From NCBI GenBank assembly GCA_030054235.1, contig JASGCG010000003.1, forward strand, positions 1 to 20,865: a DNA stretch of 20,865 nt. The letters are read 5' to 3'. This document shows positions 6,706-15,697 of this stretch, piece by piece. This DNA comes from Bacteroidia bacterium. Lineage in GTDB: Bacteria > Planctomycetota > Phycisphaerae > Phycisphaerales > SM1A02. The notes beneath the pieces are model-generated. The model was not told the origin of the DNA. It worked only from the letters and a program-made list of their open reading frames with translations, and did not search any database. How positions within the stretch are numbered: position 1 is the first letter of the stretch; the number at the start of each line of letters is the position of its first letter. A program made the position numbers and the translations under genes.

Positions 6706-7293
6706 TCAACCCTTGAGCGCCGAGTCGATCGCGTCGAGCAGTTCCTTCGAGTCAGGCTTGACGCTGCTGCCGAAGAAGCCGACCGGCTTGCCATCCTTGC
6801 CGATGACGTACTTGGAGAAGTTCCAGCCCGGCAGCTTGCCGGTCTGCGTGCCAAGGCACTCGTAGAGCTCGCTCTGCCCCGCGCCCGCCTTGGTCTGCAC
6901 CTTGGAGAACATGGGGAAGCTGACGCCATACTTGCTCGAGCAGAACTCCTTGACCTGCGCCTCGGAGCCGGGCTCCTGCCCACCGAAGTCGTTGCACGGG
7001 AAGCCGAGCACGATCACGCCCTTGTCCTTCATCGAGTCCGCGAGCTTCTGCAGGCCCTCGTACTGCGGCGTGTAGCCGCAGCGGCTGGCCACGTTCACGA
7101 TGATGAGGACCTTGCCCTTCCAATCGGCGAGCGAGACCTCCTTGCCGTCGATGTCCTTGACCTTCAGGTCAAGCACCGTGCGGCCCGACCACTTGGCCGA
7201 GAGTTCCGGCGACTGCGGCGCATCAACCGCGCACGCGGCGCCTGCGATCATGAGGGCTCCGGTGACGACGGCATGGCGGATGGTGTTCAGCAT
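6706..7293 (-). CDS. Secreted glutathione peroxidase family protein (thioredoxin-type, cysteine enzyme)
   Basis: A 195-residue peroxidase that reduces hydrogen peroxide or lipid hydroperoxides. A signal peptide occupies about residues 1-22 (HAVVTGALMIAGAACA), placing it outside the cytoplasm; the Cys21 context is a poor lipobox. The peroxidatic cysteine is Cys72 in NVASRCGYTPQ. The second signature reads FPCNDFGGQEPG (98-109), with Asp where the family usually has Gln in NQF. Trp157-Asn158 in GWNFSKY complete the catalytic set. Cys118 in KEFCSSKYGVSFPMF is where thioredoxin-dependent members keep their resolving cysteine. The peroxidatic residue is a normal cysteine codon, not selenocysteine. 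The ATG at 7293 follows GAAGG with a spacing of seven or eight bases. It lies 49 bases after glmS and is probably co-transcribed. Confidence 0.93.
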   Translation of the reverse strand: MLNTIRHAVVTGALMIAGAACAVDAPQSPELSAKWSGRTVLDLKVKDIDGKEVSLADWKGKVLIIVNVASRCGYTPQYEGLQKLADSMKDKGVIVLGFPCNDFGGQEPGSEAQVKEFCSSKYGVSFPMFSKVQTKAGAGQSELYECLGTQTGKLPGWNFSKYVIGKDGKPVGFFGSSVKPDSKELLDAIDSALKG

Positions 7294-7342
7294 GCCGCCG
7301 CCTTCGCCGCCGGGGTACCGCTGGATGCACCCCGGCCCGTGC

Positions 7343-9181
<1,839 letters not shown>

Positions 9182-9199
9182 GGGTGGTTGGTCCTTTGG

Positions 9200-9215
9200 C
9201 CGGGCCCTGGCCCGG
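9200..9215. repeat. Perfect GC palindrome in the glmS / cyclo-ligase gap
   Basis: CCGGGCC (9200-9206) and GGCCCGG (9209-9215) form an inverted repeat with a two-base centre. It lies inside the glmS leader and just upstream of the -10 element for the plus-strand gene. It could be an operator or an mRNA hairpin before the glmS ribosome binding site, or may be chance in GC-rich DNA. Confidence 0.35.
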
Positions 9216-9221
9216 TCGGGG

Positions 9222-9228
9222 TAGCCTA
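9222..9228. promoter_or_regulatory. Symmetric divergent -10 element (TAGCCTA)
   Basis: TAGCCT on the plus strand ends 13 bases before the cyclo-ligase ATG at 9241. The overlapping minus-strand reading TAGGCT would start the glmS mRNA with a leader of about 35 bases that contains AAAGGA. This is the second TANNNTA element in the window lying between divergent genes. Confidence 0.42.
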
Positions 9229-9240
9229 CGAAACGAATCC

Positions 9241-9861
9241 ATGGAAGGCGAAGCCACAAGCACGATCCAGGCCAAGAAGTGGCTCCGTGAGCGCAACCAG
9301 ACCTTGTTGCGAGGCATGACCGACGCCCAACGGGCCGAGGGAAGCACCAAGATTGCCGAGTCGGTCTACCTGATCGCCACCGCGTGGCGCGCCAGCGGGG
9401 TCATGAGTTACCTCAACATGCGCAGCGAGCCGGACATGACGCTGCTGCACAACCCGTGGCTGGCGGCGGACCGGCCCCTCATGGCCCCTCGTGTCGTGGC
9501 CGGGTCGGGGATCGCGCCTGTCCTCCTCAAGCGCAAGGATGCCTCGTTCTCGCTCGATGCCAGCGGCGTCCGCGCGCCCGACGGCGCGACGGTCGCGACC
9601 GAGGCGATCGACCTGGTGGTCGTGCCGGGCCTCGCGTTCGACCCGATGGGCCACCGCCTCGGCCGGGGCGGCGGCTACTACGACCGGTTCCTTCCCCGGC
9701 TCCGGCGCCAAGCGGTGACCGTCGGCGTGTGCTTCGACGAGCAGGTGGTCGACCTCGTCCCGACCGACCCGCACGACTGGCGACTGCAGTACGTCGTCAC
9801 CCCAACGCGCGTCTGGTGGTTCGGTCGACTTCAGCCTCGATCTTCCGCGCTCTCGATGTAG
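9241..9861 (+). CDS. 5-formyltetrahydrofolate cyclo-ligase family protein
   Basis: ATP-dependent conversion of 5-formyltetrahydrofolate to 5,10-methenyltetrahydrofolate, recycling a folate by-product. The 206 residues match the family's usual size. The N-terminal basic segment (AKKWLRERNQTL) and the glycine-rich nucleotide-binding signature GRGGGYYDRF at residues 141-150 are both present, with VVVPGLAFD before it and VGVCFDEQ after it, as expected. The frame extends 26 codons further upstream into glmS on the other strand, but the ATG at 9241 removes that overlap and begins at the conserved part. No Shine-Dalgarno sequence; TAGCCT lies 13 bases upstream. The stop TAG is part of a TAGGAT box that may promote the next gene. 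Folate synthesis is also represented by folP in this window. Confidence 0.94.
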   Translation: MEGEATSTIQAKKWLRERNQTLLRGMTDAQRAEGSTKIAESVYLIATAWRASGVMSYLNMRSEPDMTLLHNPWLAADRPLMAPRVVAGSGIAPVLLKRKDASFSLDASGVRAPDGATVATEAIDLVVVPGLAFDPMGHRLGRGGGYYDRFLPRLRRQAVTVGVCFDEQVVDLVPTDPHDWRLQYVVTPTRVWWFGRLQPRSSALSM

Positions 9862-9864
9862 GAT
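9859..9864 (+). promoter_or_regulatory. -10-like element of the L,D-transpeptidase gene
   Basis: TAGGAT, overlapping the stop codon of the cyclo-ligase, 62 bases before the next ATG. The intervening leader ends with AAAGGA. The same hexamer precedes pdxA. No clear -35 box was found. Confidence 0.3.
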
Positions 9865-9926
9865 CCCGCGCGTCGCCGCGCATGGTCGCGCGGCAGCCGA
9901 CCAATTCGACCGGAAAGGATTCCGCC

Positions 9927-11207
9927 ATGCCGTTCACTGGCTCCGCCCACTCGGGCAACCGCACACCTTCGACTCCTGGCCGCATCACCTGGGTGATCGC
10001 GGGTGCAAGCACGCTCTTCCTCGTCGCGAGCGTGCTGTGGTGGATGTCAGGATCATCGCCCAGCGCCGCGCAGGCCACGTCGTCGCCCACGACCGACACG
10101 CAGGCTTCGGCAGTCGAGGTCGTGGAGACGAACGCACCGTCCACGGCCGATGCGACAACGACGGCACCGACCGCTGACGCCGCGAGCGCGGCAGCCGAGA
10201 ACGCCGCAGCCGCGAGCACGGTCAGCGCGCCGGCCACCCAGCCAGTCACTGCACTCGAGTCGCCCGATGCGGGAGCAACCGCGTCGGGTGCACTCACGCC
10301 CGCAACGCGCGGCACGAACGTCAATCCCGACCCGGTCATCGTGAGCGCTCCCGCCACCGGCGAGACGATCGGCGACAAGGGCCCCGACTCGCCGGCGCCC
10401 CAGCCCGCGCGCGATCCGCTCGCTGCCGCCCCGATGGCTGCGCCCACCGTCGATCTGCCGACCGCGCTGGGCATGGTCGGCACCGATCCGATCGCTGCGC
10501 GCCTGCAGCTCACGCGCCTGATCGACTCGGGCACGCTCGCTCCGGATGCCAAGCGCCAGGCGATCGACGCGATCACGACCGTGAACGCCTCGCTCTTCTT
10601 CTCGTCGACCGTGAACCCGGCCGATGCGTTGATGACGACCTACACCATCAAGAGCGGCGATGCGCTGAGCAAGATCGCGCGCAAGGCCGGCATGGCCGCG
10701 GACTGGCGCATGATCATGCGGCTCAATGGGATCAAGGATCCCAACCGCATCCGTGCGGGCCAGGTCCTGAAGGTGCCCACCTGCACCTTCCATGCCGTCG
10801 TGAACAAGTCGGAGTACCGCCTCTATCTGTATGCCGGCGAGGGTGCCGATCGCGTGCTCGTGGCGACCTACCCTGTCGGCCTGGGCGAGCACAACAGCAC
10901 GCCCACCGGCGCATTCATGCTCAAGCCCGGCAGCAAGCTCGTGAACCCCGAGTGGCGCAACCCGCGCACCGGTGAGTTCTTCAAGTCCGATGACCCGAAG
11001 AATCCGATCGGCGAGCGCTGGATCGGCCTGCAGGGCGTCGATGCAGGCAACAGCAAGGCGATGAGCTACGGCATTCACGGCACCACCGATCCGGCGTCGA
11101 TCGGCAAGCAGGCGAGCATGGGTTGCGTGCGCCTGAAGGACGCCGACGTCGAGGTCATCTACGAGGCCCTGACCGAGCCCAACAGCACGATCGTCATCGT
11201 GCCCTGA
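9927..11207 (+). CDS. Membrane-anchored LysM / L,D-transpeptidase (YkuD) protein
   Basis: A 426-residue enzyme predicted to form or modify 3-3 peptidoglycan cross-links or attach proteins to peptidoglycan. A single N-terminal membrane segment (about 20-40, WVIAGASTLFLVASVLWWM) anchors it. Residues 41-175 are an Ala/Thr/Pro-rich linker likely to be disordered. A helical segment (177-232) leads to a LysM domain (239-284, YTIKSGDALSKIARKAG...GQVLKVP). The YkuD domain fills 287-426, with the catalytic motif at His384 (GIHGT) and Cys400 (SMGCVRL). Most family members read SHGC; here the residue after Ser is Met. The ATG at 9927 has AAAGGA seven bases upstream. The frame runs far upstream, overlapping the cyclo-ligase, but that part is not gene-like. 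Peptidoglycan in planctomycetes makes this role credible. Confidence 0.94.
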   Translation: MPFTGSAHSGNRTPSTPGRITWVIAGASTLFLVASVLWWMSGSSPSAAQATSSPTTDTQASAVEVVETNAPSTADATTTAPTADAASAAAENAAAASTVSAPATQPVTALESPDAGATASGALTPATRGTNVNPDPVIVSAPATGETIGDKGPDSPAPQPARDPLAAAPMAAPTVDLPTALGMVGTDPIAARLQLTRLIDSGTLAPDAKRQAIDAITTVNASLFFSSTVNPADALMTTYTIKSGDALSKIARKAGMAADWRMIMRLNGIKDPNRIRAGQVLKVPTCTFHAVVNKSEYRLYLYAGEGADRVLVATYPVGLGEHNSTPTGAFMLKPGSKLVNPEWRNPRTGEFFKSDDPKNPIGERWIGLQGVDAGNSKAMSYGIHGTTDPASIGKQASMGCVRLKDADVEVIYEALTEPNSTIVIVP

Positions 11208-11240
11208 CGGCACGCGGGAACGATCGTCCCGGCACCTGAT

Positions 11241-11270
11241 GGCGCCGCGCTCCTGGTGGGGCGCGGCGCT
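11241..11270 (+). terminator. Hairpin terminator after the L,D-transpeptidase gene
   Basis: GCGCCGCGC (11242-11250) pairs with GCGCGGCGC (11261-11269) across a ten-base loop, extended by a G-T pair at 11241/11270. It is followed by GTCGTTCATG, which has only scattered Ts. It sits 34 bases after the stop and just before the pdxA promoter element, so it may separate the two genes. Confidence 0.5.
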
Positions 11271-11285
11271 GTCGTTCATGGGACC

Positions 11286-11291
11286 TAGGAT
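11286..11291 (+). promoter_or_regulatory. -10-like element immediately before pdxA
   Basis: TAGGAT ends six bases before the pdxA ATG, placing the transcription start at or next to the A of the start codon. The same bases contain AGGA seven bases from the ATG, so a Shine-Dalgarno reading is also possible. Confidence 0.4.
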
Positions 11292-11297
11292 GCCCGC

Positions 11298-12338
11298 ATG
11301 GACACGCGTCCGACGATCGCGATCAGCATGGGCGACCCCTTGGGCATCGGCCCCGAGGTCACGCTGAAGGCGCTGGCCGATGCCTCGCTGCGCGGCGTGG
11401 CGAAGTTCGTGGTGCATGGCCACAACGCCACGCTCACGCGAATCGCAGAGCGCTGCGGGATCGTGCCGACCTGGTTCCGCGTTCGCGCCGGGAGCGACCG
11501 CGCGCAGGAATCACTCGACCAGGACGTGGTGGTCATCGACCATGCCGATCTTGAGTTCGACCTCACGCGCCGGGCGAGCACGCGCGAAGGCGGCTTCGCG
11601 AGCAAGCTCTGGGTCGAGGACGCGATCACCGATGCCCTGCGGCCGCTGGGCGATCCACGCCGGGCCGACGCGGTCGTGACCGCGCCGATCAGCAAGGAGA
11701 GCTGGTCGATGGCCGGCTACCAGTGGCCGGGCCACACAGAACTGCTCGCGCATCGCTGCCGCACGCGACACCACTGCATGGGCTTCGTGGGCGAGCGCCT
11801 GAAGGTCACGCTCGCGACCACGCACATCCCGCTGATGGAACTGCGCGACACCCTGACGATCGGCCGCATCGCCGAGCCGATCGACCTGGGCCATCGGCTC
11901 TGCAGGACGCTCGGCATCGACAAGCCGCGCATTGCGGTGTGCGGGCTCAATCCCCATGCAGGCGAAGGCGGCCTCTTCGGCGACGAGGAGCGCAGGCTGA
12001 TCCAGCCGGCGATCGACATCGCCGTGCAGAACGGGATCGATGCGCGCGGCCCCTTCCCCGCCGACACCGTCTTCATCCGTGCGCTCAAGGGCGAGTTCGA
12101 CCTGGTCGTCGCGATGTACCACGACCAGGGCCTGATCCCCGTCAAGCTCACCGGCTGGGAAGACGCCGTCAACGTCACGCTCGGCCTGCCGATCGTGCGC
12201 ACGAGCCCTGACCACGGCACGGCGTTCGACATCGCCGGCAAGGGCAAGGCCGACCACCGCAGCATGCGTGCCGCGATCGAGCTCGCGATCAGGCTGGCCT
12301 CGGCACCGCGCGTGCCCGCGGGCCCGCCGCTGCAGTGA
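11298..12338 (+). CDS. pdxA: 4-hydroxythreonine-4-phosphate dehydrogenase
   Basis: Oxidises 4-phosphohydroxy-L-threonine with NAD to the precursor that PdxJ turns into pyridoxine 5'-phosphate, in the DXP-dependent vitamin B6 pathway. The 346 residues carry the family marks: ISMGDPLGIGPE (9-20), VTAPISKE (127-134), GHTELLAHR (145-153), and the three metal-binding histidines, by analogy His176 (THIPLM), His220 (LNPHAGE) and His275 (MYHDQGLIPVK). TSPDHGTAFDIAGKG (302-316) closes the active site. Length is normal. An alternative ATG at 11290 is out of frame. It ends eight bases before the end of the convergent recombinase gene, with no room for a terminator. Confidence 0.97.
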   Translation: MDTRPTIAISMGDPLGIGPEVTLKALADASLRGVAKFVVHGHNATLTRIAERCGIVPTWFRVRAGSDRAQESLDQDVVVIDHADLEFDLTRRASTREGGFASKLWVEDAITDALRPLGDPRRADAVVTAPISKESWSMAGYQWPGHTELLAHRCRTRHHCMGFVGERLKVTLATTHIPLMELRDTLTIGRIAEPIDLGHRLCRTLGIDKPRIAVCGLNPHAGEGGLFGDEERRLIQPAIDIAVQNGIDARGPFPADTVFIRALKGEFDLVVAMYHDQGLIPVKLTGWEDAVNVTLGLPIVRTSPDHGTAFDIAGKGKADHRSMRAAIELAIRLASAPRVPAGPPLQ

Positions 12339-12346
12339 GGGGCGGT

Positions 12347-13414
12347 TCAGCGCGCCTTGCCGCGCTTCGCTTCCGCGCGCGACACGGCCTCGCGCGGATG
12401 GAACTGCCAGATGACCTCGCGCAGCCGCTCGCGATCGACGTGCGTGTAGATCTGCGTGGTGGCGATGTTGGCGTGGCCCAGGAATTCCTGCACCACGCGA
12501 AGGTTCGCACCGCCCACGACCAGGTGCGTGGCGAAGGAATGGCGCAGCGTGTGCGGGTGCACGTCCTGCAGGCCAGCCATGGCCGCGTACTTCTTCACCA
12601 GCTGCCAGACCGCCACGCGCTCGAGCGGCCGGCCGCTGAAGGAGAGCAGCAGGCGATGCTGGTCACGGCCATCCGGAAAACGCGCGAGTTCCGGCCGCAG
12701 GTCGCGCAGGTAGCGCTGCGTCCACTGGATCGCGGGCAGGCCCACGGGCACCACCCGCTGCTTGCTGCCCTTGCCGAGGACGACGAGCGAGCCAAGGGTC
12801 TCGTTGAAGTCGTTGATCTTGAGCGCGCCGACCTCGCTCGCGCGCAGCCCGCCCGCATACATGAGCTCGAGCATGCACCGGTCGCGCAACCACAGCGTGC
12901 CGCAGGTCTCGGGATTGGGCGCTTCGACGAGCTTGCGCATCTGGCCGATGCTCAGCGTGCCGGGCACGCGCTTCCACTTCGTCGGGCGGTCGATCAGCCG
13001 TGCGGGGTCCTTCCCGATCTTGCGCTCGGCGTGCATCCAGCGGAAATAGACGCGCATCGCTGCAAGATGGCGCGAGATGCTCGTGGGCTCCATCTCGCGC
13101 TCGCGCGAGAGCTGCTGGATGTGCTCGGTCACGTGCGCCATCGTCACACCACCCGGATCGGCAATGCCTTTCTCACCGAGGAACTGCCACAGGTCGCGCA
13201 GGTCGCGCGCGTAGGCCTCGATGGTGGCCTTGGCCAGGCCCGCCTCGATGCGACAGAACGCCAGGAACTCGCGGACGCCGGGACCTTGCGGTGGTGGCGT
13301 GGCGGGCTTGGCCGCCGTCGCGCCGGGTGCAGCCGCGGCGCGCGCACGCACCAGTCGCGCAGCACGCGCCGTCGCGATGGACTCAGGAGGGCTTGGTCGC
13401 GCGGCCTTGCGCAT
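12347..13414 (-). CDS. xerD: XerC/XerD-family tyrosine recombinase
   Basis: A 355-residue site-specific recombinase, probably one of the pair that resolves chromosome dimers at dif. The N-terminal SAM-like DNA-binding domain covers about 47-135 (REFLAFCRIEAGLAKATIEAYARDL). The catalytic domain shows Arg191 (GGLRASEV), Lys218 (GKGSKQR), His288-x-x-Arg291 (HPHTLRHSFATHL), His314 (LGHANIATT) and the nucleophile Tyr323 (QIYTHV). The ending ERLREVIWQFHPR is closer to XerD than XerC, but I cannot separate the two firmly. Residues 1-45 form an Ala/Pro/Arg-rich extension absent from standard members. The ATG at 13414 lies 32 bases inside the end of the upstream four-cysteine gene. Its place behind trpS, and the lack of other mobile genes, argue against a phage integrase. 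Confidence 0.9.
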   Translation of the reverse strand: MRKAARPSPPESIATARAARLVRARAAAAPGATAAKPATPPPQGPGVREFLAFCRIEAGLAKATIEAYARDLRDLWQFLGEKGIADPGGVTMAHVTEHIQQLSREREMEPTSISRHLAAMRVYFRWMHAERKIGKDPARLIDRPTKWKRVPGTLSIGQMRKLVEAPNPETCGTLWLRDRCMLELMYAGGLRASEVGALKINDFNETLGSLVVLGKGSKQRVVPVGLPAIQWTQRYLRDLRPELARFPDGRDQHRLLLSFSGRPLERVAVWQLVKKYAAMAGLQDVHPHTLRHSFATHLVVGGANLRVVQEFLGHANIATTQIYTHVDRERLREVIWQFHPREAVSRAEAKRGKAR

Positions 13415-13649
13415 GGGATTCCATCAGTCCGGGCATCCTGCCCGGTGGGAGGATGCGTGCAGCGGCCTCGGGGCCGATCCTCGCACGCAACGATGCCTCG
13501 AGGTTGATGCGGTGGTAGATCGCGCAGCCGTGGAAGCCGCCATGGCAGATGCCGAAGGCATCCTCGAGCGACGCGAGGCTGAAGCGCGACGCGCAACGCG
13601 AGTCGTTCGCGTCGATGTGCGGGCACTGGTTGCTCGGTCGGGCTTCCAC
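13383..13649 (-). CDS. Small four-cysteine protein, unknown function
   Basis: An 88-residue protein with cysteines at 9, 19, 35 and 42 (CPH, RCAS, ICHG, GCAIYHR), spaced C-x9-C-x15-C-x6-C, plus histidines at 11, 36, 40 and 46. This would suit a structural zinc site or a small iron-sulfur site. The conserved-looking core ends near residue 55; the rest is a variable basic tail. The start is GTG at 13649 with AAGG seven bases upstream, nine bases after the trpS stop codon. Its 3' end overlaps the recombinase start by 32 bases, so the three genes are probably one transcription unit. I do not recognise a named family; I recall similar short CPH...C...AFxxC proteins but cannot confirm it. Confidence 0.72.
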   Translation of the reverse strand: MEARPSNQCPHIDANDSRCASRFSLASLEDAFGICHGGFHGCAIYHRINLEASLRARIGPEAAARILPPGRMPGLMESHAQGRATKPS

Positions 13650-13658
13650 GCCCTGACC

Positions 13659-14732
13659 TTATCGGCGAACGGCGCCCAGATCGAGAGTCCGCGGCCAGAA
13701 CCCGAGCCCGGCGGCCTCCTTGGCCTTCAGGAGCGTGGCCTCGGCGGTGCGGTTGGCGCGCGCGCAGCCGTCACGCAGGATGTCCAGGATCAAGTCGTCG
13801 CGGCCCTCGTACTGCGCCCGGCGCTCGCGCATGGGGGCGAGCATCGCATTGATCGCCTCGGCGACCTCGGCCTTGATGTGGCCGTCGCCGATGTTGTCGC
13901 CGCGGGAGTACCGGTCGCGCAGCTCGGCCACGCGCGCCTCGTCGGTGATGAAGGCATCCACGTACTGGAAGAGCGCATTGCCGGTGTCGCCGGGCTCCGT
14001 CGGGCTCTGGCGCCCCGTGAAGATGCGGTTGACCTTCTTCTGCACCTCCTTGGGCGAGTCGCTGATGAAGATCGCGTTGCCGAGGCTCTTGCTCATCTTG
14101 TTCACGCCATCGGTGCCGACGAGCCGGCCGACCTTGCCCACGTCGGCACGCGGCACGGGGAAGACACCGCCAAGCGCCACGTGCTCCTCGTCCTTCGCGT
14201 GCTCATCGACCTTGCAGTACATCTGGTTGAATCGTCGCGCGACCTCGCGCGTGAGCTCCAGGTGCGGCACCTGGTCCTCGCCCACCGGCACGCCGACGGG
14301 ACGGAACGCGAGGATGTCGGCGGTCTGGCCGACCGCATACAGCGGGAAGCCGAAGCTGTAGGTCTCGCCGAGGCCCTTGAGCTCGATCTCGGTCTTGAGC
14401 GTGGGGTTGCGCATGACCCGGTTGAAGGGCAAGAGCATCGCGAAGAGGAAACAGAGCTCGGCGATCGCCGGGACTTCGCTCTGCAGGAAGATCGTGGCCT
14501 TGGCCGGATCGATGCCCATGGCCAAGTAGTCGCGCACGATCTCGATCGAATCGCGCCGGATCTCCTGCGGCTTGTCCGAACGCGTGGTGAACGCGTGCAT
14601 GTTCGCCAGGATGAAGTAGCAGTCGTGGGAGTCCTGCAGCTCCACGCGGCGCTTGACGCTGCCGACCCAGTGGCCAAGGTGCAGGCTTCCGGTCGGCGTG
14701 TCGCCCGTCAGGATGCGTGGCTTGTCGCTCAT
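13659..14732 (-). CDS. trpS: Tryptophan-tRNA ligase
   Basis: Charges tRNA-Trp with tryptophan. The 357-residue class I enzyme has the HIGH-type signature in TGSLHLGHWVG (14-24), the conserved GEDQVPHLELTREVARRFN block (151-169) and KMSKS at 212-216 (GVNKMSKSLGNAI). Length is typical of bacterial TrpRS. The open frame extends 24 codons upstream, but Met at 14732 directly precedes the conserved start (MSDKPRILTGDTPTG), so that start is chosen. No Shine-Dalgarno sequence is visible; TACACT ends nine bases before the ATG, within the gap after the CPBP gene. Downstream are the four-cysteine protein and the recombinase. Confidence 0.97.
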   Translation of the reverse strand: MSDKPRILTGDTPTGSLHLGHWVGSVKRRVELQDSHDCYFILANMHAFTTRSDKPQEIRRDSIEIVRDYLAMGIDPAKATIFLQSEVPAIAELCFLFAMLLPFNRVMRNPTLKTEIELKGLGETYSFGFPLYAVGQTADILAFRPVGVPVGEDQVPHLELTREVARRFNQMYCKVDEHAKDEEHVALGGVFPVPRADVGKVGRLVGTDGVNKMSKSLGNAIFISDSPKEVQKKVNRIFTGRQSPTEPGDTGNALFQYVDAFITDEARVAELRDRYSRGDNIGDGHIKAEVAEAINAMLAPMRERRAQYEGRDDLILDILRDGCARANRTAEATLLKAKEAAGLGFWPRTLDLGAVRR

Positions 14733-14741
14733 GGGGCAAGG

Positions 14742-14747
14742 AGTGTA
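14742..14747 (-). promoter_or_regulatory. -10-like element before trpS
   Basis: TACACT on the minus strand, ending nine bases before the trpS ATG, in the 25-base gap after the CPBP gene. The predicted mRNA leader is two or three bases. A -35 box would lie inside the CPBP coding region and is not obvious. Confidence 0.4.
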
Positions 14748-14757
14748 GCCGTGGCCA

Positions 14758-15630
14758 TCACGCGAAAGCCGTCGCCACGACGAGGTTCCCCAGGTTGAAC
14801 GCAACGTGTGCTGCGACCGGTGCGACCAGCGAACCCGTGCGCTCGGCGAGCCATCCGAAGCAGCACGACAGCACGGCGAGCGAGGTCAACGATGCCGCGC
14901 GCGCGCCCTCGGGAACGCTGCCGACATGCATGAGCGTGAAGACGGCCGACGTCAGCAAGACCGCAGCCCATGGACCGAGTCCCGCACGACGAAGCGCCTG
15001 CTGCACGAACCCTCGATAGAGGCACTCCTCCAGGATCGGAGCGAGCACGACCGCGCTCAGGCCCATGAGCCACCACCGTGCGTCGCGTGGCCCCTGCACC
15101 ATCTGCTCGAGCGTGCTGTGGCCGATCGCGGGCGGATCGATGCCGGTTGCCGCGCGCTGCAGCTGGCCAGCGATCCAACCTGCCGAGGCCACGGCAGGCC
15201 ACCACGACACAAGCGCGGCAACGCCGAGCGCGATCGACCGGACTGGCGCGGTCCCTGCACGCGGCACGAGCTGCAGCCGGCGCATCCACAGGATCAGGCC
15301 GATCGCGACGACCATGCCCGCGCCCATGGCGGCAGCCGTCACGATCGCCGCCTCGCGCACGGTGAGCGATTCGGGATCGATGGTGCCGGCAAGGCCAATC
15401 GCACGTGCAGCGACCAGCGTGGCCACGCCGCCGGCGAGCCATGTGGCCACGCACATCGCCATCAGGTGCATGGGAGATACGAGCCAACCCAGCCCGGGGC
15501 GCCCATCGAGAGCAAGCCAGCGTCGGCGGAGCGCGATCGCCACGAGCGCGACGGCCATGGCCAGCATCGCCAGCGGCAGGACGGGCACCGAGGCAGGTGA
15601 CGGCTCCGTGATCGCTGGTGCCGCACTCAT
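14758..15630 (-). CDS. CPBP family intramembrane glutamic endopeptidase
   Basis: A 290-residue multi-pass membrane protein of the CPBP (CAAX protease and bacteriocin-processing, Abi) family. The catalytic motif EECLYRGF lies in the C-terminal half after a membrane stretch (SAVVLAPILEECLYRG). It is followed by VFTLMHVG and AAHVAFNLG, which supply the other conserved histidines. Before it are about four hydrophobic segments. Substrates are unknown; some relatives process small peptides or prenylated proteins. The start is uncertain. ATG 15630 (MSAAPAITEP) leaves the trpC promoter free. ATG 15672 and ATG 15699 are also in frame, the last sharing a CCATGG with the trpC start. It is 25 bases upstream of trpS and may be co-transcribed with it. 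Confidence 0.88.
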   Translation of the reverse strand: MSAAPAITEPSPASVPVLPLAMLAMAVALVAIALRRRWLALDGRPGLGWLVSPMHLMAMCVATWLAGGVATLVAARAIGLAGTIDPESLTVREAAIVTAAAMGAGMVVAIGLILWMRRLQLVPRAGTAPVRSIALGVAALVSWWPAVASAGWIAGQLQRAATGIDPPAIGHSTLEQMVQGPRDARWWLMGLSAVVLAPILEECLYRGFVQQALRRAGLGPWAAVLLTSAVFTLMHVGSVPEGARAASLTSLAVLSCCFGWLAERTGSLVAPVAAHVAFNLGNLVVATAFA

Positions 15631-15656
15631 CGGCGACGCCGCTTCATCGGCCGCGC

Positions 15657-15684
15657 TTGCCCAGTCGCCCATCGCGGCTACGCT
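15657..15684 (+). promoter_or_regulatory. Promoter of trpC
   Basis: TTGCCC (15657-15662) and TACGCT (15679-15684) are 16 bases apart. The -10 ends 13 bases before the trpC ATG. This overlaps the two longer candidate N-termini of the CPBP gene. Confidence 0.45.
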
Positions 15685-15697
15685 CACGAACCACGCC

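Noticed and set aside
5190..6983. Minus-strand frame of 597 codons
   Set aside because: It crosses parts of three real genes and is an arginine/serine-rich shadow with no protein-like features.
6706..7293. Selenocysteine in the glutathione peroxidase
   Set aside because: The peroxidatic residue is encoded by a normal cysteine codon and no in-frame TGA is present.
9182..9259. Upstream extension of glmS
   Set aside because: The enzyme needs Cys2 as its N-terminal nucleophile, so the start must be the ATG before MCGIV at 9181.
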